Positions 8,005 through 15,661 of a DNA stretch of 42,721 nucleotides are shown one piece after another (the stretch's first letter is position 1; every line of letters begins with the position of its first letter). Location of the stretch: the NCBI RefSeq assembly GCF_019429625.1, contig NZ_JAHXRW010000017.1, positions 1 through 42,721 of the forward strand, read 5' to 3'. The notes below the pieces were generated by a model. It was not told where the DNA came from. It searched no databases and was given only the letters and a program-made list of their open reading frames with translations. The stretch is from Celeribacter sp. PS-C1 (GTDB lineage: Bacteria > Pseudomonadota > Alphaproteobacteria > Rhodobacterales > Rhodobacteraceae). Position numbers and translations under genes: made by a program.

Positions 8005-9272
8005 CAGCTTTTGATCCTCTCGATCTGCGCGCCGATGCCGGAGAGCTTGCGCTCGATGAACTCATAGCCGCGGTCGAGGTGGTAGACCCGCGAGACCACG
8101 GTTTCACCCTCTGCCGCCAGCCCTGCCAGAATGAGCGAAACAGACGCGCGCAGATCGGTCGCCATCACCGGTGCGCCTTTGAGCTTGTCGACGCCATGGA
8201 CGGTCGCGTGACCGCCATGCACTTCGATGTTCGCGCCCATGCGAATGAGTTCCGGGGCGTGCATGAAGCGGTTCTCGAAAATGGTTTCTTCCAAGACCGA
8301 TGTGCCCTCGGCGGTGCACAGAAGCGCCATCATCTGGGCCTGCAAATCGGTGGGAAAACCGGGGAAAGGCTCGGTCGTCACGTCGACGGCCTTCACTCGG
8401 CCGTTCTTGCGTGACACGGTCAGGCCGCGCTCGTTTTCCTCTACAGAGACGCCCGCGAGTTCGAGCTTTTCAACAAAGCTTTCGACCAGCGACAGCTTGC
8501 CGCCGAGACAGGTCACCTCGCCGCCACAGATCGCGGGCGCCAACATGAAGGTGCCAAGCTCGATCCGGTCAGTCACCACCGGATGCGTCGCGCCATGCAG
8601 GCGGTCGACGCCCTGAATTTCGATCCGCGAGGTGCCCGCGCCCTCGATTTGCGCGCCCATTTTGTTGAGGCAGTCGGCCAGATCGACGATCTCCGGCTCA
8701 CGCGCGGCATTTTCCAGAACCGACGTGCCTTTGGCCAGAGACGCAGCCATCAGGAAGTTCTCCGTCGCGCCCACCGACGGGAAGCGCATTTTGTGTACGG
8801 CGCCCTTGAGGCGACCGCCCGCGACCTTGGCGTGCAGGTAGCCGTCTCTCAATTCGATCTCGGCGCCCAACGCTTCCAGAGCCGTGGTGTGCAAATCCAT
8901 CGGACGCGCACCGATCGCGCAGCCGCCCGGCAGCGACACGACTGCATGACCGAGACGGGCGAGCAGGGGGCCGAGCACCAGATTCGAGGCCCGCATTTTG
9001 CGCACGATCTCGTAGTCGGCGACCGGGTTGATCTCGCCGTGACAGGACATGGCCTGCACCTTGCCCTCTTGCAGCGCGGTCACTTCGGCGCCCAGAGAGG
9101 CCAAAAGTGCAGTCATCGTTTTGATGTCCGACAGGCGCGGCGCGTTGGTCAGCGTCAGCGGCTCATCCGACAAAAGCGTGGCCGGCATCAGCGCGAGACA
9201 GGCGTTTTTCGCCCCCGCAATCTCGATGTCACCGTTCAGAGGCCCGTTGCCCCGCACCAGAATAGAATCCAT
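8004..9272 (-). CDS. murA: UDP-N-acetylglucosamine 1-carboxyvinyltransferase
   Basis: The 422-residue enzyme transfers enolpyruvate from PEP to UDP-GlcNAc, the first committed step of peptidoglycan synthesis. The substrate-binding pair Lys23-Asn24 lies in IAGAKNACL, and the nucleophile Cys118 in [16 protein letters not shown]. Cys at this position predicts sensitivity to fosfomycin, unlike enzymes with Asp. The C-terminal segment [15 protein letters not shown] is typical. It lies 9 bases after the small gene upstream and overlaps the DUF2948 gene by one base. Confidence 0.97.
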   Translation of the reverse strand: MDSILVRGNGPLNGDIEIAGAKNACLALMPATLLSDEPLTLTNAPRLSDIKTMTALLASLGAEVTALQEGKVQAMSCHGEINPVADYEIVRKMRASNLVLGPLLARLGHAVVSLPGGCAIGARPMDLHTTALEALGAEIELRDGYLHAKVAGGRLKGAVHKMRFPSVGATENFLMAASLAKGTSVLENAAREPEIVDLADCLNKMGAQIEGAGTSRIEIQGVDRLHGATHPVVTDRIELGTFMLAPAICGGEVTCLGGKLSLVESFVEKLELAGVSVEENERGLTVSRKNGRVKAVDVTTEPFPGFPTDLQAQMMALLCTAEGTSVLEETIFENRFMHAPELIRMGANIEVHGGHATVHGVDKLKGAPVMATDLRASVSLILAGLAAEGETVVSRVYHLDRGYEFIERKLSGIGAQIERIKS

Positions 9273-9281
9273 GCTCTTGCC

Positions 9282-9443
9282 TTACTCGTCCTTGCCGTCG
9301 TCGCTCTCATCGGAAGTGGTGCGTGCGCGCGCCTGTGCCTTGCGCCGCTGAAGATTGGCCTTCAGCGCGGCTTTCAAGCGCTCATCCCGGCTTTTCGGCG
9401 CGGGTTTTGCAGGTTTCCGTGAGGGATCGGTCTTGTTGTCCAT
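9282..9443 (-). CDS. Small basic protein upstream of murA
   Basis: The 53-residue, highly charged protein (start MDNKTDPSRKPAKPAPK, acidic tail DESDDGKDE) has no membrane segment or signal peptide. The middle RDERLKAALKANLQRRKAQARAR is predicted helical. I do not know its function; short proteins of this character are commonly annotated as hypothetical upstream of murA in this bacterial group. It is likely co-transcribed with murA, 9 bases away. Confidence 0.65.
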   Translation of the reverse strand: MDNKTDPSRKPAKPAPKSRDERLKAALKANLQRRKAQARARTTSDESDDGKDE

Positions 9444-9577
9444 GGTGTTCCATGTAGCCAATGCCGTTCCGCCCGTCCAGTGTTGGTGGGGGAAGGTCGC
9501 TGGGAGAGGCACGGGAAAGTGAAACTCGACGCCCCGCTGTCGTGGTAAAGTCGGCAAATATGATCAGGGAGGACATC

Positions 9578-9814
9578 ATGAAACAACTGCTCACTGCCGC
9601 ATTCCTCGCCGCCATCGCGAGCCCCGCGCTGGCCTTCCACTGCCCCGCCGACATGGCCGCCATCGACGCCGCGCTGGAAACCGCGGAGCTCAGCACGGAA
9701 GACATGGCCCGCGTCAAAGATCTCCGCATGATCGGGGAGACCGAACACAATGCTGGCAACCACCAAGCTTCCGTCGACGCCCTCGCCGAAGCAATGGCGA
9801 TCCTCGGAATCTAA
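9578..9814 (+). CDS. Small exported helical protein
   Basis: The 78-residue product has a signal peptide (MKQLLTAAFLAAIASPALA, cleaved before FH) and a short mature domain of two or three helices with one Cys. AGGGAGG precedes the ATG at 9578 by five bases, a strong ribosome-binding site that decides the start. The only plus-strand gene before tRNA-Thr, it diverges from the murA group. The function is unknown; the periplasmic location is inferred from the signal peptide. Confidence 0.75.
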   Translation: MKQLLTAAFLAAIASPALAFHCPADMAAIDAALETAELSTEDMARVKDLRMIGETEHNAGNHQASVDALAEAMAILGI

Positions 9815-10199
9815 ACCGTCGACCGGCCAGCCCAATGAAGGGCGTGGCCGGTTGCAATTTCTTGCGGCATTCATATTCGAGCGGACTAGCATTCAGCGCC
9901 AACGTGGTCTCAGCATGAGGCGCATTTACAATGGCTGTCGTTTCCACAGGGCGAGAGCGTTCCGCTGACGGATGCCGAATCCCACGGCACATCCGTCAGT
10001 CTTCGGGTTGCAGTTTTCGAGTGGTTTCTGCGCTTTCCTGAGGGCGCTGCTGCGATGAGATTGCCGCCAAAGATCGCACCTGCAAAAGAAACTTTGCCCG
10101 GATGGAAATTTTTATCGAAAATACGCTTGCGCAACGATGCGATCACGTCTAATTAGCCGCCCACGGCGACGGTGACATGGCGCACCTGACGCACCCGGC
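9815..10199. other. Gene-poor stretch before tRNA-Thr
   Basis: No convincing gene was found. A minus-strand frame at 9910-10146 begins plausibly but uses a GTG start without a ribosome-binding site and ends in low-quality sequence. The only clear structure is the inverted repeat at 9965-9999. Confidence 0.5.
9965..9999. repeat. Inverted repeat (10-bp perfect stem)
   Basis: CTGACGGATG at the left end pairs perfectly with CATCCGTCAG at the right end, and an inner CCG/CGG pair extends the stem around AATCCCA. No T-tract follows on either strand, so it is not an ordinary terminator. It lies 200 bases before tRNA-Thr, in the zone with integrase debris. Confidence 0.6.
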
Positions 10200-10274
<75 letters not shown>

Positions 10275-10353
10275 TCACTTCCATGGGAATTACAAATAGT
10301 TGCGTGATAACAGCGCCTTATGTATTCGGTCTCCTACACAGGTGGCCTACACA

Positions 10354-10656
10354 ATGGCGTTGATTATGCTGAAGCCAGTCAAAGACCTAAAGAGCGGAAT
10401 TTTCTACATTCGCGTTCGAGTCCCCGCCGATCTCTTCGCCGTAATTGGGCGAGCAGAGGTCTCGAAATCTCTGCGAACACGAGAGCCTCTTGAGGCGAAG
10501 GAACGTTTCGCGGCGGAATATGCCATTCTTCAGAAGCGCTGGGCGACACTCCGGGCGAGACCCGAACCGTTACCTTTGAAGCAGATCGTAAGCTTAGCAG
10601 GCCGTGTCTATCATCGTGTGATGGGGGTAAAGCCCAACTCTGTGACTTCCTGTTGA
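10354..10656 (+). pseudogene. Truncated tyrosine integrase (N-terminal fragment)
   Basis: About 100 residues (MALIMLKPVKDLKSGIFYIR, then VRVPADLFAVIGRAEVSKSL) resemble the N-terminal part of phage/island tyrosine integrases, whose first domain binds arm-type DNA sites. The catalytic domain with R-H-R-Y is absent: the frame ends after HRVMGVKPNSVTSC and no continuation is visible in other frames. The ATG at 10354 is preceded by the repeated CCTACACA (10333-10340, 10346-10353). An alternative start at 10300 would add 18 residues. The remnant next to tRNA-Thr marks an old integration site; the rest of the element may have been deleted or replaced by the genes that follow. Confidence 0.75.
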
Positions 10657-10714
10657 GCGCGATCCTCCTTTCCCAATCGTCCGCGACTCCGTGCAGCCTG
10701 CGGTGCTAGGCCAA

Positions 10715-10740
10715 AGTCCGCTGTGCGGGCGAAGCGGACT
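10715..10740. repeat. Inverted repeat AGTCCGCT...AGCGGACT
   Basis: A perfect 8-bp stem (10715-10722 and 10733-10740) with a 10-base loop lies in the non-coding strip between the integrase remnant and the 6-TM gene. No T-tract follows. I have the impression that similar small repeats are scattered in roseobacter genomes, but cannot verify this here. Confidence 0.45.
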
Positions 10741-10874
10741 GCCCATGGTGGCCCTTGGCTATTTCAGATGAGTTGGATGTATAATTCTTAAGCTGTGAAT
10801 AATTATCGTCGACACAACTCTCTGTGTGACTATGGTGAGTCAGCTAAAATTCAGTGACGAGGCGTTTGAGCGAG

Positions 10875-11504
10875 ATGCGTTTTGTTCTTCTGACGCGCAA
10901 AAGTGGAGCAAGCCATTCCACTGTGGTTCTCTTAATTGGTTTGATCGCAGCCTCGTTGATGGTGTTGACGCTCTTTTGGCTTGGATTTGACGCTGTTGCA
11001 GCATTGAGGGACCGTTCTTTAAGCACTCTTCCGGAAGCTGGACTGATAAGCGATCTCGGGATCCTCCTCATGGCTGTCGCCGCTGTCGCAGCTGCCATTG
11101 CGGCTTGGAAGAGAAGCGATTTACCACTCGCAACTTTGGCGCTGTTTTGTTGTCTCTTTGCGGTCGATGATGCCTTTCTTATTCATGAGGCGCTGGGGCC
11201 ATGGCAGGCTGCCTTTTTCGCGATTTACGGGCTTCTCGCACTCCTCGTTTTCGTCCTTTTTAGTAAGACTGCAAGTCGCCTGAGTTGGCCAATTTTTATG
11301 GCCATTGCAGTATTTGTCGCCTCTGTTTCTGTTGATTTGTTCTGGGGTTTGCTGGTTGCTCTGCTGCCATTGTCGAGCAACTTGGAAGGTTTCCTGCTTC
11401 GTTTAGGATTTGTACTTGAGGATGTGCCGAAGTTCGGTGGTATTTTCGTTATGGCGAGTTGCGCGATTGGCGAGGCTGTTCTGAGAAGTCCGAAGCAAGA
11501 GTGA
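10875..11504 (+). CDS. Six-TM membrane protein with Asp-Asp...His-Glu motif
   Basis: The 209-residue protein has about six hydrophobic segments (near residues 17-38, 57-77, 84-97, 111-130, 137-160 and 176-200). At the end of TM3 it has VDDAFLIHE (Asp98, Asp99, His104, Glu105), four charged residues in a membrane context that could bind a metal ion. I do not recognise a named family with confidence; similar DD-x4-HE motifs occur in uncharacterised membrane proteins. The start is uncertain: ATG at 10875, or GTG at 10854 seven codons earlier; neither has a strong ribosome-binding site. Composition is less GC-rich than in the housekeeping block. It may or may not belong with the operon starting at 11714, 209 bases downstream. 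Confidence 0.65.
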   Translation: MRFVLLTRKSGASHSTVVLLIGLIAASLMVLTLFWLGFDAVAALRDRSLSTLPEAGLISDLGILLMAVAAVAAAIAAWKRSDLPLATLALFCCLFAVDDAFLIHEALGPWQAAFFAIYGLLALLVFVLFSKTASRLSWPIFMAIAVFVASVSVDLFWGLLVALLPLSSNLEGFLLRLGFVLEDVPKFGGIFVMASCAIGEAVLRSPKQE

Positions 11505-11713
11505 CCCAATGCTTTCCTTACCTTTCATATGAAAGGGGTGCTCCGTCGCGAGTAATTTCCTATCAGGATTGTCGAGCACAGGAATTTATGGCCAAGGCGC
11601 TTTTCCAAAAAAGGCTCTTATCTTGCGTTTGGATCGCCTCCCGCTCCAAACGGCTTCCCCGTTTCTGATCCTTTTATTGACAGCAGAGACTGGGTCCCCG
11701 TAACAATTCTCAG

Positions 11714-12466
11714 ATGGGGCCAAAGATCTTTACATATAGAGAGCTTATCCTGTCAGCGGTGGCAATCAACGTGGCTGTTTTGGTTGTCTTCGTATTTCTC
11801 TCCGTGCTGCAATTCGATCAGGTCCGCACAGGCTTGGAACAGGAGCGTCTGAAGGTCATCGCGGATCGTGTTTCTGAGCCATTGGGCTCTGCGGCGATGA
11901 TTGGTTTGGAACTCTCGACTGTCCGGAACCTTGATGCTGTCCTGGAGCGGGCGCGGCAGGCTGACGATGCAATCACCGCGCTGCATGTGCTTGATCGGAA
12001 TGGTGCGATTGTCAGAAGCACTTCAGGCAGTGTTCTTGACGCCGAAAGAGCTGAAATTGGTCAGCTTTTGGCAGAAGGGGCGTCCAGTGCGATTTACAAG
12101 GAACGTGGCGATTATCGGTATCTCGCGGCATTCAAGCAAAGTTCCGGAGACGTTGCCGGAGCTCTGATGATTGAATACTCCGGTGCAACCGCGACGACAG
12201 CCGTTTGGGCAATGGCGGGTCGACTTGCGACATGGGCGCTCGGCTTTTGTGTGATCAGTAGCGTGATCTCGGCCTGGATGGTCCGAAGTGTTTTCAAGCA
12301 CGAACTTCGCTTTGATCAAGAATTCCTAACGGCTGATTTTGAAGCGTCCCAACATTTGTGGCGTGGGGATACGATCAATCGAAAAGACGGGGGACATGAG
12401 GGGATCGCCTCGGCAATGCATGAGGCTGAATTGCAATACCTGAATGCGCGGGACGGCACGCGTTGA
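11714..12466 (+). CDS. Two-TM periplasmic sensor-like protein
   Basis: The 250-residue protein has TM1 at about residues 12-33, a periplasmic domain of about 130 residues, TM2 at about 166-188, and a cytoplasmic tail of about 60 residues that looks like a HAMP or signalling helix without any output domain. The periplasmic part (LEQERLKVIADRVSEPLGSA, later LHVLDRNGAIVRST) reads like a Cache/PAS-type ligand-binding domain. The next gene begins with a module of the same topology and a similar helix-strand pattern, so the two may be paralogous halves of a heterodimer. The start ATG has only a weak ribosome-binding site. The TGA stop overlaps the TTG start of the next gene, which implies coupling. 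Function inferred: sensing or regulating transport by the partner. Confidence 0.72.
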   Translation: MGPKIFTYRELILSAVAINVAVLVVFVFLSVLQFDQVRTGLEQERLKVIADRVSEPLGSAAMIGLELSTVRNLDAVLERARQADDAITALHVLDRNGAIVRSTSGSVLDAERAEIGQLLAEGASSAIYKERGDYRYLAAFKQSSGDVAGALMIEYSGATATTAVWAMAGRLATWALGFCVISSVISAWMVRSVFKHELRFDQEFLTADFEASQHLWRGDTINRKDGGHEGIASAMHEAELQYLNARDGTR

Positions 12467-14373
12467 GAAACCGTGGCGCCCCCTCACAAAAGACACTGCG
12501 TCTGCGTGTGACCTTGGCATTAACACTGGTTATTGCCTTTACCATCGCCAGCTTCTCGACCGTGGTCATTCGCGCCTACGACGATGCCATCGAGCCAGAG
12601 CTTCGGCAGAGGATGGATCTTCTTGGCACGATGTTGCGCGATGATCTCCAGAGAACGTTGGAGCTTGGTATTCCAATCGATGCGGTTGCGGGGTTTGACG
12701 AGAAAGTGGCTGAGACGGTGGCCGACTTCCCGGAGATCCGACGGGTGAAAATCGTCGCAAACAATCGTGAAGTTTTGCTCGATCTCGAAAATGGTGACGC
12801 GGGCGGCGGATTACAAAACGTTTTGGGGGCGCAGACTTGGACGAACACTTTTTCGGTCCTCGCCCGAAGCAGAATTGTTGCCGAAATCGAGTTGTCTGGT
12901 GACCCGCGCCAGATTGAAACCCGCTTACTGCGGGCGCTTTTGGATATCAGCGTGATTGCTCTTGCAATCATTTTCCTTGGTGTTGAGGTCATCCTAGCGC
13001 TCGCGGCGCGCAATATCTGGATTCCACGTTTGGCTGTCACAGGTCTATTGGAAGAACAACGCCGTGGCTGTTTTGATAAAGTGATCGATGTGCCCTCTGG
13101 AGGGCAGATGAGACGGCTCGCTGAGCGTCTGAACGACAGGGCGTTGCACCTTGCGCGGTTGAACTCACGGGAAAAGGCGGATCCGAGACGGTTCGAAATT
13201 TCTTTGCCCTTGTCCGGTCGCCTTCCCATGTTTCTCTTGGCCCTCGGGACAGAAACGACGGCCTCTTTCTTGCCGGTCATGGCCAGAAATGCGGAGCGGA
13301 TGGCCGCACTTCCCGGCGCGGTTGCGGCCGCACTCCCTCTGATCCTTTACCTCCTCGCAGCGGCGGTCTCTGCCCCTCTCGCGTCGCGCGTGATCACGCG
13401 GGTCGGGCCGCAGAAGGCGTTTTTCTGTGCCGTTCCCCCGATCATAACGGGCCTCGTCGTTATGTCCGTGTCTTCCGAGCTTGCCGGTATTGCATTCGGT
13501 CGGATGATCGTGGGGGCCGGATATACATTGGCGGCAGTTTCTTGTTCAGCATATATGTTGCGCGCTGGAGAGCACGGCGCCGCAGCGGAAACCCAAGCTT
13601 CCCTGAATACCGCACTATATGGTGGCGTTCTCGCAGGATCCGTGATTGGCGGCGTTATTGCATTTGAGGTCGGCTATTCCGCGGCGATTTTACTCGGCGC
13701 GGCTACAATAATCTGCGCGTGGTTTGCCGCGCGCTGGGGCCTGTCAGGTCCCGCCGGCGCTGTCAGGCACAGCAACAGGGCGGCAGGTGTTGAAAAGCAA
13801 TCTCCACTGTCGTTTTTCTTGACTGTGGCTTGCCTTGCCGTGCCAATGAGCGCGGCGACGGCCATTGTCGTCTGGTATCTCGTGCCGATGACCCTTTCAC
13901 AGCAAGGATATGAGACCACGATCATCGCGAGGATCGTGATGTTGTATTACCTATCAGCAATCTTGATCGCCCCTCTTGCCGGTTACCTTTCGAACGCCAT
14001 CGGTTTTAATGAAAGGCTCGCGGCCGTTATGGGAGCCATTTTGGCTGCGGTTGCGTTGCTCGGAGCAGGTTTTGCGTCTCTTGGACCAATTTTCGTCGTA
14101 GCGCTGCTTGGCTTTGGCCATGCCATTCTTCGCGCGCCCCTCTACGCACTTGTTGTCTTTTACTGCGGCCGAAAAGCGTCGTGGATCGCGGGATACCGGT
14201 TTGCTGAAAGACTTGGCGCAATTGTCGCCTTTGTCGCAATTTTCTTCGCCACTCCTGAAAATTCTGATCCATCCCTGATCTTTGCCTCTCTCGGCATCTT
14301 GTCGTTGTCCGGCGCGGTCATTTTCGGCATGATTTCATCAAGCAGAACGAAAAGAAGGGAGACGCCGGTATAA
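12463..14373 (+). CDS. Sensor-HAMP-like module fused to a 12-TM MFS transporter
   Basis: This 636-residue protein has two parts. Residues 1-240 look like a receptor: TM1 about 16-36, a periplasmic domain 37-155, TM2 157-181 and a HAMP-like linker to about 235. Residues 252-636 hold twelve hydrophobic segments and look like a complete major facilitator: motif A is visible between TM2 and TM3 of this half (SRVITRVGPQKAFF, 308-321) and a second copy between TM8 and TM9 (GYLSNAIGFNERLA). MFS proteins are secondary transporters, so a fused periplasmic sensor may gate transport, or the MFS part may act as a signalling output. Start: TTG at 12463 overlapping the previous stop (TTGA). Its TAA overlaps the next ATG (TAATG), so all three genes are coupled. 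No break in frame is visible, so this is not an assembly-type fusion. I do not know a described protein of this design. Confidence 0.78.
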   Translation: MRNRGAPSQKTLRLRVTLALTLVIAFTIASFSTVVIRAYDDAIEPELRQRMDLLGTMLRDDLQRTLELGIPIDAVAGFDEKVAETVADFPEIRRVKIVANNREVLLDLENGDAGGGLQNVLGAQTWTNTFSVLARSRIVAEIELSGDPRQIETRLLRALLDISVIALAIIFLGVEVILALAARNIWIPRLAVTGLLEEQRRGCFDKVIDVPSGGQMRRLAERLNDRALHLARLNSREKADPRRFEISLPLSGRLPMFLLALGTETTASFLPVMARNAERMAALPGAVAAALPLILYLLAAAVSAPLASRVITRVGPQKAFFCAVPPIITGLVVMSVSSELAGIAFGRMIVGAGYTLAAVSCSAYMLRAGEHGAAAETQASLNTALYGGVLAGSVIGGVIAFEVGYSAAILLGAATIICAWFAARWGLSGPAGAVRHSNRAAGVEKQSPLSFFLTVACLAVPMSAATAIVVWYLVPMTLSQQGYETTIIARIVMLYYLSAILIAPLAGYLSNAIGFNERLAAVMGAILAAVALLGAGFASLGPIFVVALLGFGHAILRAPLYALVVFYCGRKASWIAGYRFAERLGAIVAFVAIFFATPENSDPSLIFASLGILSLSGAVIFGMISSSRTKRRETPV

Positions 14374-15368
14374 TGGGTATCCGCACTTGCGTATTCGTTG
14401 CCTCGACCTGTCTGTTACTCGCCGCGCAAGCCGTCGCGAAAGATCAGACGGTTCTGTTTGCGACCTGGCGTGGCTGTGAGGAATCTTGCCAAGGCGTCAA
14501 AGACTATCTTGAGGAGGTTGCTCCGGATGTCAGGATATCAGTACGCGACGCTGGCCGCGACAAGGCGCGGTTAAAGGGGCTTGTCGAAGACGCGCGCGCG
14601 GAGGGTGTCGACCTCATCATATCGTGGGGAACGACTGTCACGCTCGCCACTGCCGGAACCCTTGCACAGCTAGAGGATGCGAATTTTAACCATGATATCC
14701 CTCAGGTCTTCATGATTGTCGCTGACCCGGTTGGATCTGGGATCGCCAAGAGCCTCGAAGACACTGGGCGCGAGAACTTGACCGGAACATATAACAGGGT
14801 GCCGGAAACAGTGACGGTGGACACTTTGCAGCGCTTTGTTCCGAATTTAAAGAAGCTCGGGCTTCTTTATAATGCGAACGAAAAGAACTCTGTCGGAAAG
14901 CGTGACGAATTGGCAGATCTTCTTCCCAGCATCGGGATCGAACTCGTCGACTATGGTTTCGAACTGTCCGAAAATGGAGCCCCCATGCCCGAGGACATCG
15001 GCGTCCATGTGAGGCGGTTAAAGCAAGCCGGTTCTGATGCGCTTTATGTTGGAAGTTCGTCCTTTCTTCGCTCGAATGCCGCGATACTCGGTGCCGCCGC
15101 CAAAGCTGAAAATCTGCCGGTCATAAGTTCATACGAAGAAATGGTTCAGGACGGGAACGCGCTGATATCGGTTGCAGCCCGCTATTACGACGTCGGGCGT
15201 CTTGCGGGCCGTCAGGTCGCGGACATACTCTTGGATGGGAAACTGCCCGGGGCGCTTCCTGTTGCAAAAATGGACGAATTTGCCCTGACGATAAACCTGA
15301 GTTTCGCCCGAGAGATCGGAGTTTGGCCTCCGGTTGATATGTTGGAATTCGCAGATGTGGTGGAATAG
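14373..15368 (+). CDS. Periplasmic binding protein, ABC_sub_bind type, without ABC partners
   Basis: The 331-residue protein has a signal peptide (about residues 1-22) and a two-lobed binding-protein pattern: VDLIISWGTTVTLATAGT, PQVFMIVADPVGSGIAKSLE and GSDALYVGSSSFLRSNAA match the ABC_sub_bind/TrpX-like family. Cys35 and Cys39 (RGCEESCQG) at the start of the mature protein may form a disulfide. In other bacteria, relatives feed an ABC permease and ATPase for aromatic or amino-acid-like ligands. Here neither is present; the gene overlaps the sensor-MFS gene by one base. A role as ligand receptor for the two sensor-like membrane proteins is inferred. Confidence 0.85.
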   Translation: MGIRTCVFVASTCLLLAAQAVAKDQTVLFATWRGCEESCQGVKDYLEEVAPDVRISVRDAGRDKARLKGLVEDARAEGVDLIISWGTTVTLATAGTLAQLEDANFNHDIPQVFMIVADPVGSGIAKSLEDTGRENLTGTYNRVPETVTVDTLQRFVPNLKKLGLLYNANEKNSVGKRDELADLLPSIGIELVDYGFELSENGAPMPEDIGVHVRRLKQAGSDALYVGSSSFLRSNAAILGAAAKAENLPVISSYEEMVQDGNALISVAARYYDVGRLAGRQVADILLDGKLPGALPVAKMDEFALTINLSFAREIGVWPPVDMLEFADVVE

Positions 15369-15661
15369 GGTTTGTTTCAAACAGGTTCTAACCGCTTTTC
15401 CTTTCTTCAACATTCGGACGCTCTGGCGGGGCCTTCCTTCGTGTTTCGGACGTTAGAGCCATGCGCATTCGATACGCCAAATCGCAGCAACCGATGCCAA
15501 GGGGGCAGTCGATCCTACTAGATGCGGTGAACGCGTCTTACATCTTGAAACCGATAAGATCTGCAGAGTTGCCCTGCCGCCGGCCCATCAGTTTTCAGCT
15601 TGAAAGACTTCTCAGTGGAGAAGGAAAGGCGATTTCTCGCCTTTCCATTTTTCCTGAATGC
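15369..15661. other. Intergenic stretch between convergent genes
   Basis: Apart from a tiny hairpin right after the stop (GTTTG/CAAAC at 15370-15382) and the terminator at 15623-15652, no gene is evident. The terminator lies 255 bases past the operon stop, which leaves room for a long 3' UTR or a small RNA. Confidence 0.45.
15623..15652 (+). terminator. Rho-independent terminator
   Basis: GGAAAGGCGA (15623-15632) pairs perfectly with TCGCCTTTCC (15637-15646) around loop TTTC, and ATTTTT follows on the plus strand. It would end transcripts of the three-gene sensor/MFS operon or of an undetected small RNA. Confidence 0.8.

Noticed and set aside
9910-10146. Possible 78-residue minus-strand protein
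   Set aside because: GTG start, no ribosome-binding site, C-terminus of low quality, no family match.
11459-11668. Short plus-strand frame between the 6-TM gene and the operon
   Set aside because: It overlaps the end of the 6-TM gene, is Cys/Arg-rich and has no ribosome-binding site.
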